A stretch of 64,000 bases of DNA. Source: ZYF759 sp046297455 (lineage in GTDB: Bacteria > Pseudomonadota > Alphaproteobacteria > Rhizobiales > Rhizobiaceae). The stretch spans positions 1-64,000 of the forward strand of contig JBKBIT010000022.1 in assembly GCA_046297455.1 (NCBI GenBank), given 5' to 3'. Every line of letters begins with the position of its first letter. Position 1 is the stretch's first letter. The translations under genes and the position numbers were made by a program. This document shows, piece after piece, positions 42,430 to 50,470 of this stretch. The notes under the pieces are model-generated. The model did no database searches and was not told the origin of the DNA. It saw only the letters and a list, made by a program, of their open reading frames with translations.

Positions 42430-43008
42430 TTGAATTCCAGCGTGAATGTCCATGCAAGGCCGGATTTGAGGCGAAGCCAGCTAACGCATCTGGCGGCAGG
42501 CCTGTTCATGTTTTCGATCCCGCTGGTGCTCATTGCCCTGCCGCTGGTCGTTCTCGTCCTCCATGAGGGCAAGGCCGCACGTCTCATCGAACGCGAGGGC
42601 CACGACGCTGAAGCAACCATCGAGCGGATGTGGACGACACGGAAGCGCCGCAACGGTGTTGGCTCGACGGGCTCCCCTGTCGAATACCATCTGCGCTATC
42701 GCTTCCAGACGCAGGCCGGCGACGAAATGACGTCCTCGACGACGGTAACCCTGGGGTTCTATTCGAGGGTCGGCGCCCGTATCGAGTTCAGAAAAGCCAC
42801 GGACCCAGTGCCGACATTTCCTGTTCGCTACGCGATCAGCAATCCCAAGATCAACGAGATCGAACCCGGCGCTCTTAGCTCGGGCTCACGATCCAGCATT
42901 TTGGCTGCCGGGATCATCGCCTTCGTGTGTCTGTCTCTCATGGCCTGGTGGGTACGCGGGGGACTGAGAGCGATGCGCCGGGCAAGACCTGTTTGGACGA
43001 CACGATGA
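42430..43008 (+). CDS. DUF3592-type membrane protein
   Basis: A 192-residue protein. Start is a TTG with AGGAGCAGG 5-12 bases upstream; a GTG four codons later is an alternative. A hydrophobic helix at ~25-48, an external domain (AEATIERMWTTRKRR, VEYHLRYRFQTQAGDE, and the VGARIEFRKATDPVPTFPVRY block) and a second helix at ~155-175 match the layout of the two minus-strand DUF3592 proteins. It is divergent from them and 19 bp before the TMEM43-type gene. Function unknown. Confidence 0.68.
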   Translation: MNSSVNVHARPDLRRSQLTHLAAGLFMFSIPLVLIALPLVVLVLHEGKAARLIEREGHDAEATIERMWTTRKRRNGVGSTGSPVEYHLRYRFQTQAGDEMTSSTTVTLGFYSRVGARIEFRKATDPVPTFPVRYAISNPKINEIEPGALSSGSRSSILAAGIIAFVCLSLMAWWVRGGLRAMRRARPVWTTR

Positions 43009-43027
43009 GACCAAGGGAGAACAGACG

Positions 43028-44260
43028 ATGCGGGAACAGGTTACACGGGTAACGCGGCAATCCTGGGGGAGCCGTCTGGGCACGGCCATCGCGGGGATCG
43101 GCGGCGGATTCCTGCTGGTGATCGCGGCGATCGCGGGGCTGGGCTGGAACGAGAACCGCGCTGTCGAGACGTCCCGCTCGCTCAGCGAGGGAGCCGGCAG
43201 CGTGGTCGAACTGGATCAATCGGGCACAGCCCGCGATCCGGCCGGCGCGGTTCTCGATACGGCCGGCATGCTCGTGCATGTTTCGGGCAACCTGGCAGGC
43301 CCCGTGCCGGTCGATACCCAGCTGGGCGGACCCGCTGTCCCGGTCGACACGACCCGCCTGACGCGCGTCGTCGAGATGTATCAATGGAAGGAGGAGCGGC
43401 GCAGCGAAACGCGCAACAAGGTTGGCGGCGGAACCGAGACCGTCACCCGCTACACCTATTCGACGGAATGGAGCGCGCAGCAGATCGATTCCGGCCGCTT
43501 TGCCGAACCGTCCGGACGCGAGAATCCGCCAATGCCCGTCAGAGGCGGCAGCTTCGCCGTGGATCGTGTGCTCGATGTCGGGGACAGGCGATGGACCGTG
43601 CCTGCCGCGTATGTCTCGCGGATCGGCGAAGAGCGCGCGCTTTCCCTTTCCGACAGCGATGGCGCAGCGATTGCGCAGATAATCGGCGCGGGCGGGCCAG
43701 CGTCCGTGGCGCAGGGCGTCGCCTATTTCGGAGCAGATCCAATGCGACCGGAGGTCGGCGACGTCCGCATTTCCTACAGCGCCAGAACAGCCGACAACGC
43801 GTCGGTCGTGGCCAGTGACGGCGGTGACACGCTCAAGCCGTGGACCAGTTCCAACGGCCGCGAGATCTTCCTCATTCGCGAAGGCAACGTGGCGGCCGCC
43901 GCCATGTTCGAAGAAGAACAGCAGGCAAATGTCGTCATGACCTGGGGGCTGCGCCTGGCGGGATTTGTGGCGATGTTTGTCGGCTTTCGCATGATGTTCG
44001 GCATCGTCGGTGTGATCGGCGACGTCATTCCCTTTGTCGGGAGCCTGGCGCGGTTTGCCACCGGCGTGGTCGCATTCGCGCTGACCATGGTGCTGGCGCC
44101 GGTGACGATCGGCATTGCCTGGCTCGCCGTCCGTCCACTGCTTGGCGCCGTCATCGTCGCTGCGGGTCTGGCGGCTGCCGCCGGAGCCTGGTTCATTGCC
44201 GGACGAAGAAACGGCAAGAAGGCAGCAGTCGAAGACACTGTGCCAGCGGCGACCGGCTGA
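43028..44260 (+). CDS. TMEM43 family membrane protein
   Basis: A 410-residue protein. A helix at ~25-42 (GGGFLLVIAAIAGLGWNE with NRAV) is followed by a ~250-residue external domain (ETSRSLSEGAGSVVELD; YQWKEERRSETRNKVGGGTE; YSTEWSAQQIDSGRF) and 3-4 C-terminal helices (from ~310). This is the layout of the TMEM43/LUMA family, whose bacterial members have no assigned role. GGGAGA precedes the ATG. Linked with the DUF3592 gene, it may belong to an envelope complex (inference). Confidence 0.82.
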   Translation: MREQVTRVTRQSWGSRLGTAIAGIGGGFLLVIAAIAGLGWNENRAVETSRSLSEGAGSVVELDQSGTARDPAGAVLDTAGMLVHVSGNLAGPVPVDTQLGGPAVPVDTTRLTRVVEMYQWKEERRSETRNKVGGGTETVTRYTYSTEWSAQQIDSGRFAEPSGRENPPMPVRGGSFAVDRVLDVGDRRWTVPAAYVSRIGEERALSLSDSDGAAIAQIIGAGGPASVAQGVAYFGADPMRPEVGDVRISYSARTADNASVVASDGGDTLKPWTSSNGREIFLIREGNVAAAAMFEEEQQANVVMTWGLRLAGFVAMFVGFRMMFGIVGVIGDVIPFVGSLARFATGVVAFALTMVLAPVTIGIAWLAVRPLLGAVIVAAGLAAAAGAWFIAGRRNGKKAAVEDTVPAATG

Positions 44261-44329
44261 GTGCGCCGACATCGGATGAGCTGACGGCGCTTTGCCAACA
44301 GGCTGTCACCTGGACAGTGGCCCGGGAGG

Positions 44330-44470
44330 TGACCTTGAACGCAGACTTCGTCGACGAGGCCGTCTCGCGGATCCATGACTGCGCAATCGAACCGGATCGT
44401 TGGGAAGCTGGGCTTGAGCAAATAGGGGAGCGGCGCGACATGGAGCTTCCTGCCATACATTTCGTCTCGT
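44330..44470 (+). pseudogene. N-terminal fragment of a LuxR-type regulator (probable)
   Basis: From a GTG at about 44330 the frame reads LNADFVDEAVSRIHDCAIEP and then DRWEAGLEQIGERRDMELPAIHF, resembling the start of LuxR-type regulators (a helix with YDAALDPSLWPEVL-like text). It is cut after ~45 residues by the integrase-start remnant. The C-terminal helix-turn-helix is missing. Confidence 0.4.
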
Positions 44471-44479
44471 TCGCGCAGG

Positions 44480-44560
44480 AGGGAGCAGGAAAGGTGGACG
44501 AACGACAGTAAGTATTGCTCGATATTTCTTCGTAAGTATCGCTGGAGATAGCGCGATCAG
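44480..44560 (+). pseudogene. Decayed 5' end of an integrase gene
   Basis: About 75 bp align by eye with the start of the integrase at 9200: the ribosome-site region (GGGAGCAGGAAAG-GTGGACGA), three worn TATCG repeats with the same spacing, and CTGGAG-TAGCGCG-CAGAC. A stop codon follows six codons after the GTG. It is a relic of a second element's integrase end. Confidence 0.55.
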
Positions 44561-45447
44561 ACGGCATCTTTGGCACATGGTGGATATTGGCCGGCTGGAT
44601 GGCTCTGATCATCCTCGGCAGCACGGCGATCTCGATCTTCGCCGCCTCGAAAATCATCAGGCCGCTGCAACTGCTGGAAGACGCCATCGGTCGCATCGGA
44701 GCGGATGGCGTGCTGCCCCCGATTCCCGAAACCGGCTCCGGCGAGGTTCGCGTCACCGCTCAGGCGCTCAACACGCTCTCGAGCCGGCTGAAGACGGCCA
44801 TGGAGAGCCGGATGCGGCTCGTCGCGGCCGCAGGGCACGACCTGCGCACGCCGATGACGCGCATGCGGCTGCGGGCGGAGTTCATCGCGGACGACGAAGA
44901 GCGCCAGAAATGGTTCGACGATCTGGAAGAGCTCGACGCGATCGCCGACAGCGCCATCCGGATCGTAAGGGAGGAAGCTGATGATAACAATCGCGAGACC
45001 GTCCACCTTGGCGCACTGGTTCATGAAATCGTCGATGAACTCGGCCATCTCGGCTACAACGTCGCTCTTGCCTCGTCGGCTTCCCTGCCGGTGGCCGCCG
45101 GTCCGTTCGCGCTGAAGCGTGCGCTGCGCAACCTCGTCATCAATGCGGCCACGCATGGAGGCGGAGCAACGGTCGAACTTGCCCGTGAAGGCGGGGAGGC
45201 GGTCGTGAAAATCCGCGACAAGGGACCGGGTATCCCAGAAGATCTGATCGCGCACGTGTTCGAGCCCTTCTTCCGGGTTGACGCTGTCCGCCGCAAGACC
45301 ATGCCGGGCGCGGGCCTCGGCCTCGCCATCGCAAAGGAGATCATCGAGCGATTTGGCGGGACCATTGCGATTGCAAACAGCGCAACGCCAAAAGGCCTTA
45401 TCCAGACCGTCAGACTGCCAATAGCCGAGAGCAGAGAGAGCGTTTGA
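44561..45447 (+). pseudogene. Sensor histidine kinase C-terminal fragment
   Basis: The frame is open from ~44548 and encodes ~290 residues: one hydrophobic helix (WMALIILGSTAISIFAAS), a HAMP domain (KIIRPLQLLEDAI), the HisKA box with phospho-acceptor His in AAAGHDLRTPMTRMRLRAE, then a full HATPase_c domain (NLVINAATHGG; DKGPGIPEDLIAHVFEPFFR; GAGLGLAIAKEII). The first membrane helix and periplasmic sensor of an EnvZ-like kinase are missing, and the cut lies at the integrase relic. No response regulator is adjacent. It may be a broken gene or make a signal-blind kinase from an internal ATG at 44587. Confidence 0.75.
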
Positions 45448-45684
45448 CCTGATACTCGGGCAAAAAACTTCCGTACGGCGGAAGGACAAAGTCCGACTGC
45501 CGTCGATCTACAGTGAGACCCTCAGCTTCATCTCACGGTCTGGACTTCAGATCGCACCATATCAGGCGATCCGGATGATGCTGCACGACCGGTCCGATGC
45601 GTCGCTCGAGTTGCAGCACCAGAACATCGGCGTGGCGCTCAAGGGCCTCGGAGAGGAGTGGACCCCGGCAAAAAAACCGGCCCT
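45448..45684. other. Gap with a short decayed coding stretch
   Basis: Between the kinase fragment and the amine oxidase end, the plus strand has an open, protein-like stretch at ~45510-45660 (SRSGLQIAPYQAIRMMLHD, then LELQHQNIGVALKGLGEEW) without a start or ribosome site. I do not recognise it; it is probably another remnant in the scar. Confidence 0.3.
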
Positions 45685-46917
45685 TCAGCCCAGTGTTGCC
45701 AGCACCTGCCTTGCCACGTCTTCGCCAGATAGCCGCGCCCCGGCGCAGGTCTGCTTCAGGGAGCCAGCCAGATGCTCGCCGGCAAAATAGAGCCGCTCGC
45801 CGACAGGGCGACCGGCCAGCGCCCGCGCGGCCGCCTTGCCCGGGCGGGCCACGGCGTAGGCGCCGCGTACCCACCGGTCCGAGGACCAGTCGGTCATCCG
45901 TCCACCTGCCACATGCCGGCGCAGGTCGCTGCCGAAGATATCTGCCAGCCGGTTGGTGGCGAAATCGACCGCCGCCGCCTCTCCCGCCGCCTCCATCTCC
46001 CAGGCGAAGTCGCCGCCGACAAAGCCGACCATCAGGTCCAGATCGAACGGAAAGGACAGAAAGAAGATGTCATGCAGCGCATGGCGTTCGATCAAAAGAT
46101 CGTCGAAGGGCCGAAGGCCAAGGCGCGTGCCCGAGATCTGCAGCGGGATCTTGGTCAGAAGACCCATCGGCAGGTCGAACCAGCTTTCCACCTGATCGTC
46201 CGGCAAGGCGGGGGTGAAACGGATCTCGTCGAAGGCCAGCACGGCGGGCGAGGCGGTACAGATGCAGGCCGTCGCCCTGAGCCAGCCCCAGTCGCCCGAA
46301 AGCTCCACCCCCTGGCCCGACCAGTCCACCCGCCGCACCGCATGGTTCAACCGCACCGGCACGTCGCCGCCCCAGCGCGCGACCAGCGCCCCAAAACCCT
46401 GGCGGGTGAAGTAATTGGGTTCAAGGTCGGCTGCCGCCTTGTAGTCCTCGATCGAGATCTCGTCGTCGTCCTTGCCAAAGTCCATCGGCCCCGAAAAGGT
46501 CGAATGCGCCCGCAGGCAGTGGCAATCGGCAATCAGCGAAGACAGCCGGTCGTCGGGCCCGTCATGGGCCTCGATGCAGGCCGCCAGCGCCGCCTCGGCC
46601 TCGCGCACACGGGCCATCTCTTCGGCAGACGCCTTGCGCGCCCCGAAATACAGGTGATCCAGCGCCATGTCGTGGTGATAAAGGTCCCATCCGGCGGCCT
46701 GCGCCTCAGGAAAAAAGGGGTTGCGGTCGGCGGCGTGCAGCCAGGCGCAACCGATATCGAAGGGCAGGCCGAACCAGTCCTCGCTGGTCCAGGCGCGGCC
46801 GCCGATGCGGGTGCCGGCCTCCAGCACCACAACCTTCATTCCCGCTGCAATCAGCTGCCTGGCAGCCCCCAGTCCCGCTGCACCCGCACCGATGATGGCG
46901 ACATCGAAATCGGACAT
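45685..46917 (-). CDS. Flavin-containing amine oxidase family protein
   Basis: A 410-residue flavoprotein. The dinucleotide-binding motif AIIGAGAAGLGAARQL is at ~7-22, followed by VVLEAGTRIGGRAWT at ~29-43 as in monoamine/polyamine oxidases. The C-terminus has ERLYFAGEHLAG near residue 375, contacting FAD. There is no signal peptide. The start at 46917 is chosen at the motif-proximal ATG; a 16-codon extension exists. It oxidises a primary or secondary amine to an aldehyde or imine, ammonia and H2O2. No operon partner is evident, so the substrate is unknown. Confidence 0.87.
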   Translation of the reverse strand: MSDFDVAIIGAGAAGLGAARQLIAAGMKVVVLEAGTRIGGRAWTSEDWFGLPFDIGCAWLHAADRNPFFPEAQAAGWDLYHHDMALDHLYFGARKASAEEMARVREAEAALAACIEAHDGPDDRLSSLIADCHCLRAHSTFSGPMDFGKDDDEISIEDYKAAADLEPNYFTRQGFGALVARWGGDVPVRLNHAVRRVDWSGQGVELSGDWGWLRATACICTASPAVLAFDEIRFTPALPDDQVESWFDLPMGLLTKIPLQISGTRLGLRPFDDLLIERHALHDIFFLSFPFDLDLMVGFVGGDFAWEMEAAGEAAAVDFATNRLADIFGSDLRRHVAGGRMTDWSSDRWVRGAYAVARPGKAAARALAGRPVGERLYFAGEHLAGSLKQTCAGARLSGEDVARQVLATLG

Positions 46918-47146
46918 GACACACCCCCGCTGCGTGGAATTGCAGCGAGGGTATGTGCGATCCAAAAAACCGCAAAGCGGATTCTCCCGACATGCTTCTG
47001 GTGACGCTCTTGCAGGTTTCCGGCGAGAAGTGACCCCGGGTTCAATCTATGTGAATGTCGAGTGGCCGAACGGAGGGCAGTGATGCAGGTCCGCCGCCCG
47101 CTCGGGGCCACCGGGAAATGCCTCGCACCTGCCTCAAGGCACCCCG

Positions 47147-47857
47147 TCAGTGCTCGCGCACCAGTGCGCCCAACAGCTGTGCCAGTGACCCGTCCTCGGT
47201 TCGGCGATGGCGAAAGTTCAGCGTTTCCAGCATCGCATAGGACATCGTCCCGACCAGATCACGGGCATGGGTAAACGGAACATGGACCCCGGCGACCTGG
47301 CTGACGGTCACCAGAATGCGCTCCCCCTGCGGCGGAAAGGCGCCGGCGATGCGAAGAAGGACGGGACCGACGCCATTGGCGTCGTTGTAGACGGCGATCA
47401 GTTCCATGGCCGGGTGCCGGCCAACACTGCCCGCAATCGTGCCAAGCACCCTGAGTTCCGGCAGATCGCCCAACATGGGCAGGATTTCATTCTGCAGCAT
47501 GTTGACCAGAGACTCCTCGCGCTCCTTGAGCCTACCGGCAGGAACCGACGCATCCAGAATCTGCGTTCTCTCGGCGGTGTAGCCCTCAGGCGTGCGGAAT
47601 ATGATCGTGGCGTAGAGATTGGGGTTCGAGGTGTCGATCTCCACATTGACCAGACCTTCGGCATGGGGAACCTGCAATTCGAAGTGCAGCGGCAGCGAAC
47701 GGCCGGTCTCCTGTTCCAATGCCTCGCCGACAACCAATGGTCGGGGTTCGGCCTGCTGGAGAACCGCGTGATGGTCGAACCCGGAAATCGATTGAGCCGA
47801 TGCCGCTTGTGTCAGCGCGAACATCAATGCCACGACGGCCAGTCTGGTGAAGTGCAT
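47147..47857 (-). CDS. Exported hypothetical protein
   Basis: A 236-residue protein with a clear signal peptide (MHFTRLAVVALMFALTQAASAQ, cleavage near ASA-Q). The mature part has mixed strands and helices (LHFELQVPHAEGLVNVEIDT, VLGTIAGSVGRHPAMELIAVYND) and no Cys-rich or membrane segment. I know no family. It is probably periplasmic. It lies opposite the membrane-protein gene at 48284, separated by 426 bp. Confidence 0.6.
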   Translation of the reverse strand: MHFTRLAVVALMFALTQAASAQSISGFDHHAVLQQAEPRPLVVGEALEQETGRSLPLHFELQVPHAEGLVNVEIDTSNPNLYATIIFRTPEGYTAERTQILDASVPAGRLKEREESLVNMLQNEILPMLGDLPELRVLGTIAGSVGRHPAMELIAVYNDANGVGPVLLRIAGAFPPQGERILVTVSQVAGVHVPFTHARDLVGTMSYAMLETLNFRHRRTEDGSLAQLLGALVREH

Positions 47858-48283
47858 GGAAATCTCCGTGTTCCAGATACGATGCGTAGTTGCGTTGTTC
47901 CGGACCATCGGCAGGTCCCGACATGTCCGACATCTTCACGGCGGACGCCTGGAACCGATACATCCGACCCAATACGGCCGAACGGTTCAGTCGCCCGCCT
48001 CGTCGGCTGAGAACGTAACCCGCGATTCTGGCCGCGTCATACTCAGTATGGTGTATGACGCGCTCTCTTCGGCCTTCTATTCTGGCGATCGACTTGCACA
48101 TCGATCGCATGGACGCGGATGTACTTGGACATCGCGCGGCATGGGGCATCTGTCGCGGCATCGATCCGAACAAGGTCGGGGGATGTCACCATCTTGCCCC
48201 AGCAGGCCCCGATCGCCTGGAAAACAACGGCATGGCCCGAAGACCGTGGAGGCCGGCTGGTCCGATCAGACGAGGAGCCACGC
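47858..48283. promoter_or_regulatory. Divergent regulatory gap with a nested dyad
   Basis: This 426-bp region between divergent genes has no supported gene. At 48034-48061 the 9-bp arms GCGTCATAC and GTATGACGC flank a 10-bp centre, and CATAC-TCA-GTATG forms a second, nested dyad. Such a structure suggests an operator; the binding protein is unknown. Confidence 0.4.
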
Positions 48284-48946
48284 ATGAAAGGCGGGACAAC
48301 GCGAGCATCGCGCAGCAGGAAACCGCAGAAGAGCATCGTCGCCACGCTCCTTCTGACTGCGGTTGTTGGCGTCTTCGTTGTCCTGGCAACAGCTGCCGTT
48401 TGGGAACTTGCGGCCCGCATCGCGCCGGTGCATGTGGAAACGGTTACCGTCGTGGATAGGAAAAGAGTGGTCGGGGCGGGCGCAAGACGCATTTCCAGAC
48501 CCTTTTACGGAGCCCAAGCTCGAACGAACTATCGCCTCACCCTGGCGCCCGTCGATGGTGGCGCGTTCGATGTAGACGTACCGAGGGAACTGTACGAGCT
48601 GGCGAGTCCCCGGCGGGTGGAAAGCCGCTCGGTCAGTGTCCAGCGCTCGGTACTTTTCGGCAAGCCGAGGATCATCGAGATATTTGAGGTCGCCGGTCCG
48701 GCTCCAACCGACACCTCGGCGGACCAGGAACCGTCCAGCGAGGCAAATGAAAACCCGGCAGCGGTCGCAGCCTTCGATCTGAGCATGCCGCTCGTCTTCG
48801 CTGCCGGCGTCTTTGCGCTGCTCGCAATCACGGTCTGGACTGTGATCAGGATGCCGCGCAGGCATCTGATCATGGGGCGGCTGTTCAGCGGCGGCATGCT
48901 GCTTTCATTCGCGCTCGGCACGTGGTGGTGGGCGGCATGGGTATAG
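48284..48946 (+). CDS. Hypothetical membrane protein with large external loop
   Basis: A 220-residue protein starting at an ATG behind GAGGAGCC. A basic N-terminus precedes a helix at ~18-42; the external region (45-160) has beta-rich, DUF3592-like text (VETVTVVDRKRVVG, NYRLTLAPVDGGAFDVDVPRE). Two more helices follow at ~168-185 and ~198-215. It is part of a run of small envelope proteins with the next two genes. Function unknown. Confidence 0.6.
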   Translation: MKGGTTRASRSRKPQKSIVATLLLTAVVGVFVVLATAAVWELAARIAPVHVETVTVVDRKRVVGAGARRISRPFYGAQARTNYRLTLAPVDGGAFDVDVPRELYELASPRRVESRSVSVQRSVLFGKPRIIEIFEVAGPAPTDTSADQEPSSEANENPAAVAAFDLSMPLVFAAGVFALLAITVWTVIRMPRRHLIMGRLFSGGMLLSFALGTWWWAAWV

Positions 48947-49115
48947 GGATGGCGTCGGCCGATGCAGGCGCAGCAGTTTGACGTTCAGGGCAAATCTGAT
49001 CGGGCGATCCGTCCAGCAGCCAAGCAGTCTGGCAGCGGGTAGGAGAGCGCGATGCTGAAGGGCAAGACGAAAAGGCGATAGCATTGATGAAGCCAGCTGC
49101 AAGCCGGAGCGACCG

Positions 49116-49931
49116 ATGAAGGTCAAGGTAGCGAAGAACACGCCCGATCACCTGTTCATCGTGCTGAAGCCCTATGGCAGGTTTCTCTTCGTTCCTGTCG
49201 CGGTGCTCTTTGGAGCGGTGGCGGCCATCGCCATCTGGTCGATGGGCAGCATCTACTCGCTCAGCGTGGCAGACGGCGTGCTTCACTATGAACAGCGCTT
49301 TCTCGGCGGACGCCCGACCTATGTGTTTTCGACACCGGTAGAAGCCGTGAGAGAGATCGACATCGTGGTGGAAACCACCCTCGGCTTCATTTCAACCAAC
49401 CAGATCCGTGTGCGCACGGACTCGGAAGACATATTGCTCAGACTGCCGTCGGATGGACAGCAGAAGCGCCTTCTCGCGGATGAACTGGCGCCGGCGGTCG
49501 CAACCGGCGCGGACGCTGCGGTCAGCGGTGTCGTGTTGGACCATGAGGAAGATGGCACCGGCGGCGCCTATATCCTTGCGGGCATATGCCTGATTGCCGC
49601 GCTCCGCGCGCTGTGGGCGCTGCAAACGATCTCGGTCGTGGGCGATGCAAAGCGCGCGCGCCTCGTGCTCACGAAGCGCAGAACGCTCTCGCCATGGGGC
49701 TCGCGGACGCAGACCTCGCTTGCCGAGATAGACGGGATCGACGTTGCACCCTTCACGCTGACCACCGCGAAGGGTCAAACGACGACAAGCTACGATGTGA
49801 ACCTGCGCATGCGCTCCGGAGCCGCTGTGTCGATCGCCTTTGGCCCGATGTTCACCGCGGAGTCTTCCGAGGAGACCAGGACGCTGATCGACGGTTGGCT
49901 TTCACGGCAGCCCCGATCCGGCCATTCGTGA
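49116..49931 (+). CDS. Hypothetical two-helix membrane protein
   Basis: A 271-residue protein with CGGAG before the ATG. One helix at ~25-45 (FLFVPVAVLFGAVAAIAIWS) and a second at ~155-175 frame two similar PH-like or beta-rich domains: LSVADGVLHYEQRFLGGR onwards and KRARLVLTKRRTLSPWGSR onwards, the second ending RTLIDGWLSRQP. It resembles membrane proteins of the PH-domain type only in layout. Function unknown. Confidence 0.6.
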   Translation: MKVKVAKNTPDHLFIVLKPYGRFLFVPVAVLFGAVAAIAIWSMGSIYSLSVADGVLHYEQRFLGGRPTYVFSTPVEAVREIDIVVETTLGFISTNQIRVRTDSEDILLRLPSDGQQKRLLADELAPAVATGADAAVSGVVLDHEEDGTGGAYILAGICLIAALRALWALQTISVVGDAKRARLVLTKRRTLSPWGSRTQTSLAEIDGIDVAPFTLTTAKGQTTTSYDVNLRMRSGAAVSIAFGPMFTAESSEETRTLIDGWLSRQPRSGHS

Positions 49932-49985
49932 CGCGAAGGGCTTTCAGATTCAACAGGTCGGCAAGGTAGCCGAATTGGAGGACAA

Positions 49986-50342
49986 ATGAAAAACATATTT
50001 ATTGTAATGGCTCTGCTCGGCGCAATATCGGTGGCGCACCCGGCGCGGACCCAGAACCTGTCAAGTCCCTATATCTTCACTTGCAGCGACTATATCGCGG
50101 CACAACAAGGTCAGGAGCGCGGGCAGGCAAACGCGATGGCCTACTGGGCGGTCGGCTATCTCCAGGCGCGGCTTGCTCCCTTGCCGGAGACGACCTTCGA
50201 TGCCGAGACATTTTCTCAGGACATCCGGGACGTTCATGTGGCGCTGATGCGAATCTGCCCCAACGTCCTCGACCTCGTCATCGCCGAATTCATGAGCAAT
50301 CTTGCTGACGATTTCGAGAGATCTGCCAAGCCTCAGCAATAG
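49986..50342 (+). CDS. HdeA/HdeB-like periplasmic protein
   Basis: A 118-residue protein with a signal peptide (MKNIFIVMALLGAISVAHPA). The mature part has FTCSDYIAAQ and MRICPNV, giving two Cys placed as in the HdeA/HdeB disulphide, and ANAMAYWAVGYL, a family hallmark. HdeA/B are small acid-activated periplasmic chaperones. GGAGG precedes the ATG. Its position next to membrane proteins of unknown role suggests an envelope-stress function (inference). Confidence 0.72.
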   Translation: MKNIFIVMALLGAISVAHPARTQNLSSPYIFTCSDYIAAQQGQERGQANAMAYWAVGYLQARLAPLPETTFDAETFSQDIRDVHVALMRICPNVLDLVIAEFMSNLADDFERSAKPQQ

Positions 50343-50470
50343 AACGGGCGATGCTTGCGATTCTGCCCTGCCGGGGACAGGCAGCGGGGCGCACCCGGCA
50401 CGTGCGCCTTGAAGCCTGATCGGCGGTCGATCCCGCCTTGGTTTGACCGCCCGAAGGCGCAATCGGGTTT

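Noticed and set aside
45772..47004. 410-codon plus-strand frame opposite the amine oxidase
   Set aside because: Antisense shadow of a gene with clear FAD motifs.
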